Positions 47,876 through 57,425 of a stretch of 64,000 nucleotides of DNA are shown here, one piece after another. This DNA is from Actinomycetes bacterium (GTDB lineage: Bacteria; Actinomycetota; Acidimicrobiia; Acidimicrobiales; Acidimicrobilacustridaceae): contig JAKOVR010000184.1 of assembly GCA_029782025.1 (NCBI GenBank), forward strand, positions 37,399 through 101,398. The letters run 5' to 3'. The notes beneath the pieces are model-generated. The model was not told the origin of the DNA. It ran no database searches and saw only the letters and a program-made list of their open reading frames with translations. The first letter of the stretch is position 1. Every line of letters starts with the position of its first letter. Position numbers and translations under genes: made by a program.

Positions 47876-48871
47876 ATGATCCGACATCGACTTCCCCGCG
47901 CCATCGCAGCCGCCGCTCTCGCAGCCGGTCTCCTTGGAGCGGTGCTCGTCACATCCACCCCGGCCGGCGCCGCGGTGACGATCCCGACCGTCACCCTCGC
48001 GTCGAACGCGAACCCGTCGAAGTACAGCCAACGCATCGTTCTCAGCGCGACAGCCGCCATGCCTGGCCAGACCGCTGCCGCGACCACGGGGACGATGACG
48101 TTCAACGACGGTGTCGCCGTCCTGGGCACCGTCACCGTCACGAATGGGAAAGCCACGCTCGCCACCCGCGCGCTGGGAACCGGCACCCATGCACTCACCG
48201 CCTCCTACCTCGCCACCGGTGCCACTGCGACAGTCGAATCGGCGTCGATCACCCAGACGGTTGGGCAGGCCAACACGACCACCGCGGTTGTGTCCAGCCG
48301 GCCAACCGCCAACTACGGCAACTCAGGCGCCATCACCGCCCTCGTCAAGGCGGTCCTGCCCGCCAACGCGATCCCCACGGGGACCGTCGACTTCTACGTC
48401 GACGGCGGCTGGTACTGGAGCGCCCCGCTTGACGCCACCGGCAAAGCGACCTGGGCGCTCACGGACCTCTACCCGTCCTTCACTCCGGGGACCTACACGA
48501 TCACCGCCTCCTACAGCGGGGACGGCGACTTCGCCCCGTCCGCCACGATCACGGGCATCGCCCAGACCTTGGTGGGGATCACGTCGACGCCGGTGAGCAC
48601 CGTGACGCTCAACGCCAAGGCCCAACCGGTGTTCACTCCGTCGAGCTTCACCCTCAGCTCGTACAACCCGGTCGGATGTAACGTGTCCATCACCAACACC
48701 ACCCCGAACACGCTGCTGCTGACCTACGGCACGCCGGGCAACTGGAAGCGCCTGCCATTCGGCTCCATCGCCCCCGGCGCCACCGGTGGCGTCGGGGTGG
48801 GCCTCGCCAACTACACCGGCTACTTCAGCGCTGTCGGCGCCGCCAACTACGTCAAGCTCACCTGCACCTGA
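47876..48871 (+). CDS. Secreted protein with bacterial Ig-like (Big_5-type) repeats
   Basis: A 331-residue protein. A signal peptide (IAAAALAAGLLGAVLV, cleavage near GAA) is followed by two Ig-like units, about 40-135 and 136-240: GTMTFNDGVAVLGTVTVTNGKATLAT and GTVDFYVDGGWYWSAPLDATGKATW in parts, each ending HALTASY or YTITASY. The C-terminal about 90 residues form another beta domain with two Cys. Likely surface adhesin or stalk. GGAG precedes ATG 47876. The 223 bp upstream hold only the presumed promoter. Confidence 0.75.
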   Translation: MIRHRLPRAIAAAALAAGLLGAVLVTSTPAGAAVTIPTVTLASNANPSKYSQRIVLSATAAMPGQTAAATTGTMTFNDGVAVLGTVTVTNGKATLATRALGTGTHALTASYLATGATATVESASITQTVGQANTTTAVVSSRPTANYGNSGAITALVKAVLPANAIPTGTVDFYVDGGWYWSAPLDATGKATWALTDLYPSFTPGTYTITASYSGDGDFAPSATITGIAQTLVGITSTPVSTVTLNAKAQPVFTPSSFTLSSYNPVGCNVSITNTTPNTLLLTYGTPGNWKRLPFGSIAPGATGGVGVGLANYTGYFSAVGAANYVKLTCT

Positions 48872-49041
48872 CGGTTGCGTCGACCTCGTCGCAACCGGAA
48901 CACTCGTGCCCCGGGGCCGCAGCAGACGACCTCGGGGCACGACCAGTGGCCGTGCATCCGTCGCATGACCTGCACTGTATGGTGGCCCTTAGTGGTCACT
49001 ATCCACACCCCGGCACTTCCGAACGCCCGTCGACGCTTGTA

Positions 49042-49395
49042 GTGCCCCAATCTCCGCCGGCCAACAGACGCCGGGCACGCCGCCTTGAGACAGCGGAAGT
49101 AGATCGGCTCGTCTCGCTGTACCAGGGGGGCGACACCGTGCTGATGCTCGCGGAGGAGTTCGCCATCAATCGCACGACAGTCCTCGCTCACCTTCATCGA
49201 CGGGGCGTTCCCACGCGAGTCGTCCAGCGGAAGCTGAGTGATGCCGACGTGGCTAGCGCAGGTGAGATGTACGTCGCGGGGCAGTCCCTGGTTGACGTAG
49301 CTCGGACCTTCGGAGTCAACGACACCACGCTTCATCGTGAATTTCGCAAGGCTGGCATCCCCACCAGGCCGAGGCGAGGAGCATCGCATCCTTAA
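49042..49395 (+). CDS. Small two-HTH DNA-binding protein (intact copy)
   Basis: Two helix-turn-helix units are visible: EVDRLVSLYQGGDTVLMLAEEF, AINRTTVLAHLHRRGV, and DVASAGEMYVAGQSLVDVART, FGVNDTTLHREFRKAGI. Ends are RRR-rich. Such proteins resemble the C-terminal HTH regions of recombinases/resolvases. GTG 49042 is chosen because homology to the copy at 52026 begins just after it; in-frame ATG 48979 and GTG 48946 are alternatives. None has a good SD. It is the only copy of three that could be intact. Confidence 0.6.
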   Translation: MPQSPPANRRRARRLETAEVDRLVSLYQGGDTVLMLAEEFAINRTTVLAHLHRRGVPTRVVQRKLSDADVASAGEMYVAGQSLVDVARTFGVNDTTLHREFRKAGIPTRPRRGASHP

Positions 49396-49500
49396 CTCCG
49401 ATATCTCACATCCGCCATACGTAGTCAAGCCCTGCCGCCTTCAGTCAATCGCAACCTTGAGACGGCTAGGTGTCGCCACGTGTACGACGTTCGTGACAAT

Positions 49501-51900
49501 TCAACTCACAACCGCGTCTGACTCCGTCTGGCTCTCTCGGAGCGGTAAGTAAGCCAACGATGCCAACGCGTTCTTGAACGAGGCGTAGTCACCAATTGCC
49601 TTGATCACATCGCTCCGCATCTCGAATCGTTCTTCGATCTCACGCATCTCCAATCGGAGGCGCTCCGCGTCCACTGAACTGTCCAGGACTCGTCCAATGT
49701 CCTCGAAGAGCAGCAATCCGTCCTCCCGCGAAGCACCATCCGGGTGGTCTTGAAGGAAGCGTTGGCGTGCGCGATTCAATCGGCTACCGGTACGGCCGTC
49801 GCGCATCTCTGCCACAGCGTCCCTCTGTCGTTCGCCAAGACTTCCGAAGAGACAACGAAAATTGGCGTCGAGTTGCGCGAGCTCGGCGTCGTTGCCCTCG
49901 GCGGAGGCATCGCGGACAGCCTGCAGGATGCTCCGGGCCAAACCCACCTTGTCAATACGAAATCCGGCGTCGGCCAGCTTCTCCCGAAACAATCCCTGCA
50001 CCGCCGCATGCGTTCCCTTTGCCTTGTCCCACTCGACTTCGCTTGCCGTGACGGAGCTGAGGTCAACTTCAGACGGGACGCCCACGTACTCCTTGACGTA
50101 GAGCACTGCAGCTCGAACGACGATCTCCAACGGAACGAGATCCTCGATCTCAGCAAAGCCACCAGGGTTGTCGCTCGCGGACTCATCTGAGTCGACCTCG
50201 CCCACCTGAAAGACAAACTTGTCGGCGAGAATGGACGTCCCTCGTGGTGCTCCTCCAGCGAGGTCCTTACGGGCCTTGTTACCTTCGGAATCGCTGTCCA
50301 GCAGGACGACAACGGCGGGCTTTTCCTCGTCACGGCCGCGGGCTACGTACACCATGTACGGAACGTTTGGAGCCCCACTGGCGGGTACCAGGGTAATCTC
50401 GTTCAAATCAAGCGATTGCGTCCGAGGGGCTCCCAGACCGATGAGTCGTGAACACATGCCAGCGATGAGGATTTGATCTGCCGGACCCTCGACCACCAAG
50501 TTGCAGTTACTCATGAACGTCGTCTCGGCGACAAAGCTCCCAAAGGCCGAGCGCAACGGCTCATAATGATTCCGCGAGGCGTCACGGACAACGCGTGTCC
50601 CCTCGTCGCCGTCACCCTTGTCAAGTACCCGAATTCTCTCTGGATGATTTCGGTCGATGAGGAACGGGCTATGCGTTACGTAGGCCACTTGACAAGGCGG
50701 CCGGCCATCCTCCGGGTTGGAGAACGCCCGAAAGATGCGTAAGAGATCCTGCTGGCCCTGACTCGAAAGAAATGCATCCGGCTCGTCCATCAAGAGGATC
50801 TCGGGACGGCCGGGAACCTCGGGCTCATGAGCAAGGTACTGAACGAAGTAGCTCAGGAAGTACTTGAGCCCACCGCTGCGCTCTTCGAAAGCGTAGTCAC
50901 TCCCCGTACGGTCCCTAACCGTAAACACGAGATCGTTCTCGCGAAGCGACACGAGGAGCGCGAATGTCGAGTCCTGTGACCACCACCGAGGAAAGTTGAG
51001 CCGGCTCGCAAGTTGGTTGTTTATTCGGTCAACGATTGCGTTGGCATATCCGTCCTCACCGTCGTCTAGCGCTTGCTTCAGCTCTACGAACGCGGATCTA
51101 TCCACCTTAGCAACGTGGACAAGCAGCTGATCCGCGAGGTCGAACTGGCGCTGCTGCCGTGCATCCTCGTCCTCGTTCAGATGCGCTCCCGCGAATGTCG
51201 ACACGATGGAAGGCGCCGCTTGCGTCAGCGTCTCAGCGCTATCAAACCAGGACGCGTTTCCAAACAGTGCATTGACTATTCCGCGACGTTCACCCCGACC
51301 ACGCTGCACCGTCCACGAGGTCGATGACGGATTCGCTAGGTACTCGATCGGAACCGTGTCCGGAAGTGGAATATCGCTGTCGATTTCGAAGTACACGGGC
51401 AGAACCGACTCAAGCAACTCGAGGTTCTGGACATCATGGGCCTCCCACACGTCCGCGTTGCGTATGAACACGGATCTGGTCCCGTCACCCTGCCGGAAGA
51501 ACAGGAAGCGATCGAAGGCTGGCGGCGACACGATCTTGCATGCAGCCACGACCTGAGCACGGTCCTCGTCTTCGAGCCCAGCCACCTCCAAACCAAAGTC
51601 GGGAAGGCGCATGAGGCGGTCGACAGCGAAGAACTCGGAGTAGCGACAGAAGTCGCCTGCCCGGATACCCTCCCCCTGGAGCGCCTTCTTGATAGCGGAC
51701 AGAAGGTGGCTCTTGCCCGACTCGTTCGCACCCACGATGGTGGTGACGTCAGCTTCGAGCGGCACTCTCACGAACGGATACCACAGGTTGCCGTCCATCA
51801 GCTCCCACGGCTGGTGGTCCTTCACCTTCGGATCCGTCTTGCGGAGATAGTTGAAGTTGAACGACTTGTAGAAGCGCACGTAGACGCTGGCGATGTGCAC
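49501..51900 (-). CDS. OLD-family ATP-dependent endonuclease (AAA ATPase with TOPRIM)
   Basis: A 799-residue protein. Walker A is GANESGKSH (57-65), the ABC-like signature is RSGGLKYFLSYF (about 340), Walker B is ILLMDEPDAFL (about 368), then NLVVEGPADQIL and VVLLDSDSEGNKA (about 462-535) form the TOPRIM acidic sites. This is the OLD/GajA architecture. No UvrD-like GajB follows, so it would be a stand-alone class 1 OLD. Members cut DNA and several defend against phage. GTG start at 51900. GC is clearly lower than in the first 45 kb. It is bracketed by two direct copies of an HTH gene. Confidence 0.85.
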   Translation of the reverse strand: MHIASVYVRFYKSFNFNYLRKTDPKVKDHQPWELMDGNLWYPFVRVPLEADVTTIVGANESGKSHLLSAIKKALQGEGIRAGDFCRYSEFFAVDRLMRLPDFGLEVAGLEDEDRAQVVAACKIVSPPAFDRFLFFRQGDGTRSVFIRNADVWEAHDVQNLELLESVLPVYFEIDSDIPLPDTVPIEYLANPSSTSWTVQRGRGERRGIVNALFGNASWFDSAETLTQAAPSIVSTFAGAHLNEDEDARQQRQFDLADQLLVHVAKVDRSAFVELKQALDDGEDGYANAIVDRINNQLASRLNFPRWWSQDSTFALLVSLRENDLVFTVRDRTGSDYAFEERSGGLKYFLSYFVQYLAHEPEVPGRPEILLMDEPDAFLSSQGQQDLLRIFRAFSNPEDGRPPCQVAYVTHSPFLIDRNHPERIRVLDKGDGDEGTRVVRDASRNHYEPLRSAFGSFVAETTFMSNCNLVVEGPADQILIAGMCSRLIGLGAPRTQSLDLNEITLVPASGAPNVPYMVYVARGRDEEKPAVVVLLDSDSEGNKARKDLAGGAPRGTSILADKFVFQVGEVDSDESASDNPGGFAEIEDLVPLEIVVRAAVLYVKEYVGVPSEVDLSSVTASEVEWDKAKGTHAAVQGLFREKLADAGFRIDKVGLARSILQAVRDASAEGNDAELAQLDANFRCLFGSLGERQRDAVAEMRDGRTGSRLNRARQRFLQDHPDGASREDGLLLFEDIGRVLDSSVDAERLRLEMREIEERFEMRSDVIKAIGDYASFKNALASLAYLPLRESQTESDAVVS

Positions 51901-52025
51901 GACGAACCTCGCTCTACCTGTCGGGCGGCCTGCCCGTCGGCGATGGGCAGGCTACACCGAGACGATCGAGGAGTCTTCGGACGGATTCACGGCACTCGGA
52001 CGACACGGCCCCTCCACGGTCGGCC

Positions 52026-52358
52026 AATCGACGCCGGGCCCGCCGCCTTGAGGCAACGGATGTTGACCGGCTCGTGGCGCTGTACCAACGAGGCGACACC
52101 GTCCTGATGCTCGCTGAGGAGTTCCACATCAATCGCACAACCGTCCTCGCTCACCTTCACCGGAGAAGCGTTGTTACGCGAGTCATCCAACGAAAGCTGA
52201 GCGATCACGACGTGGCAACAGCCGCTGAGATGTACGCATCGGGCCGGTCGCTCGTCGATGTTGCTCAGACCTTCGGAGTCAACGACACCACGCTTCACCG
52301 TGAGTTTCGGAAGGCTGGGGTTCCCACGCGTGCACGACGAGGATCTGCACCCGCCTAA
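52026..52358 (+). pseudogene. Second copy of the two-HTH gene, probably missing its start
   Basis: The frame reads NRRRARRLEATDVDRLVALYQ, GDTVLMLAEEFHINRTTVLAHL and DVAQTFGVNDTTLHREFRKAGV, near-identical in plan to the copy at 49042. DNA similarity begins at 52021 (against 49058). In this frame no ATG, GTG or TTG occurs upstream through the ATPase gene boundary; the first is GTG 52074, inside the first helix unit. It is therefore likely 5'-truncated, unless an unusual start is used. Confidence 0.6.
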
Positions 52359-52433
52359 GAACACAGCTCAGAAGCCGTTCGGCGTCAACACCGCTGCAAC
52401 TTCGTCAGACGTGACACCGCCCCGACTCGGCCC

Positions 52434-52757
52434 CTAGACCATCAGCTCGCTGGGCAGCGGGCGGCCGAGCATGTTGCTCAGCGCTTGGCGATGGTAAGCC
52501 GCGGCTGGCGGGTCTCGATCTTCACCAATGAGTTGAACCTGCAGATCGAGCGCTGAGAGCACGCCAGGGTGGTGGGCGGCACGCGCCAGTACTTCGAGCG
52601 CAAGCAAGACCGGCCCGAGGTCGTCACATTCAACGTACAGGGCAGACGTCTCCGCGTACGCCCACCCGGCCTGACACAACGCGTTGATCAGCCGGCTGTA
52701 GTCGTTGTTGTCGATCGGCGCCGAGTAGTCGATCGTAAGCACGGCGCGGTAGTCCAC
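52434..52757 (-). CDS. Hypothetical 107-residue protein
   Basis: Starting at GTG 52757 after GGGAGAGA, the protein reads VDYRAVLTIDYSAPIDNNDY, SRLINALCQAGWAYAETSALYV and DDLGPVLLALEVLARA. It looks like a small alpha/beta fold. I do not recognise a family. The longer open frame upstream lacks coding character. It lies 155 bp downstream of the DUF6602 gene on the same strand. Confidence 0.6.
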   Translation of the reverse strand: MDYRAVLTIDYSAPIDNNDYSRLINALCQAGWAYAETSALYVECDDLGPVLLALEVLARAAHHPGVLSALDLQVQLIGEDRDPPAAAYHRQALSNMLGRPLPSELMV

Positions 52758-52911
52758 GGAATCTCTCCCTCGATGTCGCTGAAGCCGAGCATACGTCGCC
52801 GAGATGCACGCAGCTCCGCCTCGGCCCACTCCTTCTACTCGCATTCCGCGTACCTGATGCCACATCGCGCTTGACTTGCCAGGCACGATCAACATGGCGT
52901 AGCGGTGAGGA

Positions 52912-53820
52912 TCAAGAACCGTCGTTCTCCGGGTCCGCTGGTGGGGCGAAGAAGGGCGTCCAACCAGAAGGGAGTCGCCCCAGCGTGTAGGGCCGCACCT
53001 CGCTGGCGGACTCGGAGAAGTCGAAGGGCTTGTACGCGCCCAGGTCCCACAAACCGTCCGTGCCGACCGATCTCGTCGCAATCGTTCGCAGGATTTCATC
53101 GGCTAGCGCCATCAACACATGTTCGCCGGGCTTCGACAGCAAGATCAGGGGGTCTTCACCGTCCTCGAACTCAGCTTGCGATGGCTCGAATTTCCGCACA
53201 AACGTTCCTGACTCGATGAACGCGATGGCGTCTGGCATCCCCTCGTCAACGTCGGTATCGTCGCTGGAGACAAGGGCGTCTAGATCGACTGACTCCCCGC
53301 CGCGGACGAACACCACGACGTAGGCGATACCGCGTTCCTGTCCGCCCATGCCGTGGTACTCGTATCCCTGCTGCAGCGCGTACACGGCATTCTCGAGTCC
53401 AAGAAGGTGCACGCCGAGTTGCAGGCCGGAGTGGCCGGCCATCATCTTAAGGCGATGGACCTTCCGACAGCGGTCGATGCATTGTTGATACTCCTGCTGG
53501 GAGTAGCGACTCTTTACCTCCACGATTGCCACGACGCTTTGGGCGAAGAATGATGAGTGGTCCAGCATCGCCATTCTTGGGAAGTTGACCGAATCCCAGA
53601 TGACGATGTCACACTCCCCCGAGTTCTCCATGAAGTTGTACACAATGCCGCGGTCTGCCGACAGGCGCTTCGGCAAGAACTCACCGAGAAACTCCCTGGT
53701 GAAGTACTCGCGGTGTCCGCCAACCAAGGAAGGGTGGTCGGCTGCGAGGTCGGCGGAGGCAAGCAGCTCCCGTCGCTTGGCTCGGAACCAGCGCTGAACC
53801 CGTTGCTGCGTGTCGGTCAT
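52912..53820 (-). CDS. DUF6602-like protein, possible nuclease-fold
   Basis: A 302-residue protein from ATG 53820. The conserved N-terminal part has GGHREYFTREFLGEFLPKRL, NSGECDIVIWD and VVAIVEVKSRYS; the pattern E-CD followed by EVKS resembles PD-(D/E)xK nuclease cores. DUF6602 proteins are uncharacterised and are often found near defence genes. Further domains are not seen. It sits between the DNA methyltransferase and the OLD ATPase genes. Nuclease activity is inference. Confidence 0.7.
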   Translation of the reverse strand: MTDTQQRVQRWFRAKRRELLASADLAADHPSLVGGHREYFTREFLGEFLPKRLSADRGIVYNFMENSGECDIVIWDSVNFPRMAMLDHSSFFAQSVVAIVEVKSRYSQQEYQQCIDRCRKVHRLKMMAGHSGLQLGVHLLGLENAVYALQQGYEYHGMGGQERGIAYVVVFVRGGESVDLDALVSSDDTDVDEGMPDAIAFIESGTFVRKFEPSQAEFEDGEDPLILLSKPGEHVLMALADEILRTIATRSVGTDGLWDLGAYKPFDFSESASEVRPYTLGRLPSGWTPFFAPPADPENDGS

Positions 53821-54046
53821 CTCGATCCACAAACCGTAACGTGCGCGGCCTCTGCGCTCGCAGGCAAGAGCAGTCCACGGCACTTTTGGCGGCGACGCCC
53901 CGGCTCTGATCAAGTCGGGGTCGTCCCGAAGGAGGCCTCGTGCGACAGATCGCGCAGCGACCCCTGCGAGAGTGTGACTCTAATCATCGACCGGGTGGCC
54001 TCGATGCATCCATCCAGGCCGTGCTATCGCTTGGCATACTTGCCGG

Positions 54047-54271
54047 ATGGCTTCCGAGCCCTTTCGTGCTGTGGACGGTTACCGGATTGGGGACGCGGTG
54101 GAGTGGCACGCGACCGACGACACCTGGGTGCATGCCCAGGTGTTGCGAGTGCTTCGGAACGAGCGCGACCTCAAGGTGTTGGTGATCCGAGTGACTCGCG
54201 ACGTTGCAGGAGTCGCATACGTCGGCGACCTCCACGAGGTCACCGACGGCAGTGACTTGCGACGGCCATAG
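54047..54271 (+). CDS. Small hypothetical protein
   Basis: A 74-residue frame: FRAVDGYRIGDAVEWHATDD, TWVHAQVLRVLRNERDLKVL and GVAYVGDLHEVTDG. The alternation of strands suggests an SH3/Tudor-like barrel. There is no good SD, and it opposes the surrounding genes, so it is only moderately supported. The gap to the methyltransferase end is 81 bp. Confidence 0.45.
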   Translation: MASEPFRAVDGYRIGDAVEWHATDDTWVHAQVLRVLRNERDLKVLVIRVTRDVAGVAYVGDLHEVTDGSDLRRP

Positions 54272-54352
54272 GGGTGGAACGCCTTGCCTTGTCCAGTGGG
54301 GGTCCCAAGTAGTGGAACGCTCGCACTCCGAGGGCGACTCGCCGGCGGACCG

Positions 54353-55717
54353 TCACGATGAGGTCTCGCGGATCTCGCGAAGCCTTGCATGCGCTGCGTC
54401 AGGTCCGCCGTCCTTATACGGCTCGTCCCAGTCGATCGCAACGTTCTCACCGAAGTCTTCGCAGTCGTCTCTTCGAAGAACAAGTACACAGTCGCGGTCC
54501 GTTGCGTTGCCCTTTGTATCACCCCAGATTCGGCTCACCTTGTTCTGCGCAGCAAGGTCGTCCTCAATTAGCTGCATCAACTGAAGGCCGCTCCCGTCGC
54601 CGACTTCGGTCCAGAGCTTCCACGCAAGGGGTAACGGGTTCTCGCCGGGATTGGCCACGTCACCAATGACCAATGCGGCGACACCGTTCCTCTTAAGAAC
54701 ACGACGGGTCCCTGCGAGCAAACGCACGAAGAACTCCTTGTAGGAGTCGTAAGTGTGCCGATGGTCCAACGCAGCATCCAGTGACTGCCTACCCGCGCCG
54801 CGTTGTCTGCCGACCTCGTCGACCCCGACCCACCAGAGCCGAATCCAGTTCGCCGTCCCGTAGTTGACGACCCGCAGGTATGGCGGCGAGGTCAGCAGCA
54901 GGTCGACAGTGCCAGGCCTGATCTTCTTGCTCGCCAGGAGCTTCGTCGCGTCATCGTTAAACGTGTTGCCGACCGGGCCGTCAAGAGCATCGAGGTAGAT
55001 GCGGGCCAACTTGTCCCTGAGACGCTCGAACACGTCTTGATCGGGCTTGGTGAGCTTGTTGTCGCGTATGTAGTTCCGCACGTATGTCGGGGACATACTG
55101 AACGTATTGGGCATGCTGATGCTGAGGTACTGAGATGAGCCGTCGCGGCGGTGCGATCCGTGGAGGATCCCGGCCATGGCACCAGCGACCATGAGTTCGG
55201 TCGGCGACCACTGCGCAATGCTTCGCCGCAACATGTGGGCACGGATGAACGCCAGCTGCCGCAAGGTGTTCGCGTGGAACAGCATCCTGATGTCCTTCGG
55301 CACCTCGACCTTCGCCGGCCTGTTCGCCTTGTACGAGCGCTCAAGATCATCCACTGCCAGGTTGATCGCCGACCAACTCGGGGGATCGGCCTTCGCTCGA
55401 CTGAGCACGTATGCGAGCGGGTTGAGGTCGTTGCTCACGCATCTCCGACCCTCGACCCGGGCTTGCAGAGGAACGGTGCCACGCCCGCTGAACGGATCGA
55501 CCACTAGGTCGCCAGGTTCGGTGTACTGCTGGATGAAGTAGTGGGCCAGCTTGGCCGGGAACATTCCGTGGTAGGAGCACATCGTGTGCATCGAATGCCC
55601 CCACCGGGGACTCACTCCATGCCACAGAGCCCCGTGGCTCGTTGTCCCACCGTCGAGGGACTCGCGTTCGGGCGCCTCGAAGAATGCCTCGTCCGTCCAC
55701 GCCGAGCTCATGGTCAT
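54353..55717 (-). CDS. Site-specific DNA methyltransferase (TSPPY, N4-cytosine or N6-adenine type)
   Basis: A 454-residue amino-methyltransferase. The SAM loop VVDPFSGRGTVPLQA is at residues 72-86 and the catalytic TSPPY at 276-280, so motif I precedes motif IV with about 190 residues between them. CSYHGMFPAKLAHYFI upstream of motif I is typical of N4-type enzymes that recruit a flexible N-terminal part. The target sequence is unknown. ATG 55717 overlaps the ParB-type stop (ATGA). No recognisable cognate restriction enzyme adjoins it, except perhaps the DUF6602 protein. Confidence 0.83.
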   Translation of the reverse strand: MTMSSAWTDEAFFEAPERESLDGGTTSHGALWHGVSPRWGHSMHTMCSYHGMFPAKLAHYFIQQYTEPGDLVVDPFSGRGTVPLQARVEGRRCVSNDLNPLAYVLSRAKADPPSWSAINLAVDDLERSYKANRPAKVEVPKDIRMLFHANTLRQLAFIRAHMLRRSIAQWSPTELMVAGAMAGILHGSHRRDGSSQYLSISMPNTFSMSPTYVRNYIRDNKLTKPDQDVFERLRDKLARIYLDALDGPVGNTFNDDATKLLASKKIRPGTVDLLLTSPPYLRVVNYGTANWIRLWWVGVDEVGRQRGAGRQSLDAALDHRHTYDSYKEFFVRLLAGTRRVLKRNGVAALVIGDVANPGENPLPLAWKLWTEVGDGSGLQLMQLIEDDLAAQNKVSRIWGDTKGNATDRDCVLVLRRDDCEDFGENVAIDWDEPYKDGGPDAAHARLREIRETSS

Positions 55718-56586
55718 CGCAGGTAAGTCTCCAGTGACTTGGCCGCACCCTTGAGGACCGGATCCGTTGTCTCGCGATGGACTCGACGAACGTTCTTGAG
55801 GGCAGTGGCCGAGTCGGCGGCGACCTTCGCCTTGTGTTTTGTGCCGCGTCGAAGGCCGAGGTCTCGCTTTACTGTTCGGGCCTCTGCATCTTCTCTGTAG
55901 CACTCCGGATCAAGGTTGCTAGTGACGTTCTCCACGAACTTGATCGGGTAGCGGATCGACTTCCCGCGCCGCACTTCTTGGATGGTCTGCTCGATCCACT
56001 CGTCGGCCGCCATCCCGTTGCTGAAGTGCTGCTGGATCGCGATCCAGACGCCGATCGGGCTGAGCCGGAGCCACGCGTAGGGGTTAGAGGATGGGATGAC
56101 CTCAACGTCCATGAGGTCGACGATGCGTGCGAACAGGCCCCCGCGTTCAATCAGACGCCAAAGGCCCGTGTAGTTGCGGAGAGTCGGCGGACTCACCCCG
56201 ATGTACCGGGCAATGTCAACCTTGCGCACATTCTCGCTCTTGTGCAGGTACTCGACTAGCTCGGCCAGCTGACTCGGCAAGAGGTCCTGGTAGATATCGG
56301 TTTGGTAGCGGATCTCGAATCGGCGCTCGAAGTCGACCACATATGCAGGGACGCTGGTCAAGGCGGCGGGATTGACTTCGCGGATAGCCTTGATGGCTCG
56401 CAGTCGCATCGTGCCGTCCACGACAAGGTGACCTCCCTCTGGGAGCGCTGCGACCTTAAGCGGTTCGGCCAAACCGATCTCCTCGATCGAGGCACGCAGT
56501 CGTTCCTCGAACTGCTTGGCGGAGCCCGAACGACTGAGCTCCGACATCACTACGAGGTCGTCCGGGTTCACCTCGATCAGCTTCAC
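55714..56586 (-). CDS. ParB/Srx-fold nuclease-like protein
   Basis: A 290-residue protein. ASIEEIGLAEPLKVAALPEG, HLVVDGTMRLRAIKAI is the ParB N-terminal fold with the GxxRLxA-type motif. A central HTH reads KVDIARYIGVSPPTLRNYTG. The C-terminal 100 residues are basic and unassigned. GTG 56586 overlaps the stop of the upstream RepB-like gene (GTGA), and its own stop overlaps the methyltransferase start, so all three are coupled. A NTPase/nuclease role rather than chromosome partition is likely, since no ParA is present. Confidence 0.78.
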   Translation of the reverse strand: MKLIEVNPDDLVVMSELSRSGSAKQFEERLRASIEEIGLAEPLKVAALPEGGHLVVDGTMRLRAIKAIREVNPAALTSVPAYVVDFERRFEIRYQTDIYQDLLPSQLAELVEYLHKSENVRKVDIARYIGVSPPTLRNYTGLWRLIERGGLFARIVDLMDVEVIPSSNPYAWLRLSPIGVWIAIQQHFSNGMAADEWIEQTIQEVRRGKSIRYPIKFVENVTSNLDPECYREDAEARTVKRDLGLRRGTKHKAKVAADSATALKNVRRVHRETTDPVLKGAAKSLETYLR

Positions 56587-57425
56587 AGCATCGCCTCCTG
56601 CACCGAGGTCTCGATCGCGGGCAGGACGGTGGGCAACTTCTCAGCACGCTGCCTGATTCGATCGGTCGGTGCCCCCGCCGGCAGTGCGGTCAACGTGTGG
56701 CATGCCCACTCAAGGAGGTGTAGTCGCTGAGGAAGCGTCTTCCCTCCAAGTTTGGAAAGCGATTCCCACCCGAGCGCCTTGAACAAGGTCTCCATCTCTC
56801 GGGCGCGAATGCCGTACCCACTCAGAAGCTTGATGACGGCTTCTCGCTCGTCGGCCACGACGAAGCGGGCGATCACTGCGTGCAGTGCCAAGTTGACGGT
56901 GCCGGCACGGAGCGCTGCTACCTCACCCGAGCTCGCGCCGTCGAGCTGTGCCTCCAATCGACGCACCGTTGTGGGCGTGACGCCGAAGCGTGCGGCGACA
57001 TCGGTCGTTTCCTCGCCGTTCTGTCGGGCGTGCGCAATGAGCAGCGCTCGGTCGATAGGCCGCATGCGGAGCCGGGCCACGTTCTCCACGAGGAACTGCT
57101 GAACCTTCTCGTTCTCGGCGAACTCGTCGGTCACCACGACGGCCGGGATCTTCTTGATACCCAAGATCTGGCAGGCGAGCGTGCGGCCCTGCCCCTTGAT
57201 GAGGAGGAAGTCGCCTGACCTGTCGGGGGCCTTCCGAACGGTGATCGGCGTCAAGACCCCGAACTGCTCGATTGACCGGCAGAGCTCACGGTGCCCGTCG
57301 CGGTCACGCTTTCGACCGAGTCCCTCCTCGGGACGAATGCGGTCCACCGGCACCGTGGTCAGGCGGTGCCCGCCTGGCAACGACACCGCGTCCGACTTGC
57401 TCGTGGTGGCGTTCGACCTGCTCAT
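56583..57425 (-). CDS. ParB/RepB-like protein
   Basis: A 280-residue protein. Residues about 20-115 are a ParB N-terminal domain (IEQFGVLTPITVRKAPD, FLLIKGQGRTLACQILG). An HTH follows: TTDVAARFGVTPTTVRRLEAQ. The C-terminal part (ALRAGTVNLALHAVIARFV, LLSGYGIRAREMETLF) fits a RepB-type plasmid-partition domain. No parA is nearby. It is the first gene of a three-gene overlapping cluster with the other ParB and the methyltransferase. The 278 bp upstream (57426-57703) contain no gene I can support. Confidence 0.77.
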   Translation of the reverse strand: MSRSNATTSKSDAVSLPGGHRLTTVPVDRIRPEEGLGRKRDRDGHRELCRSIEQFGVLTPITVRKAPDRSGDFLLIKGQGRTLACQILGIKKIPAVVVTDEFAENEKVQQFLVENVARLRMRPIDRALLIAHARQNGEETTDVAARFGVTPTTVRRLEAQLDGASSGEVAALRAGTVNLALHAVIARFVVADEREAVIKLLSGYGIRAREMETLFKALGWESLSKLGGKTLPQRLHLLEWACHTLTALPAGAPTDRIRQRAEKLPTVLPAIETSVQEAML

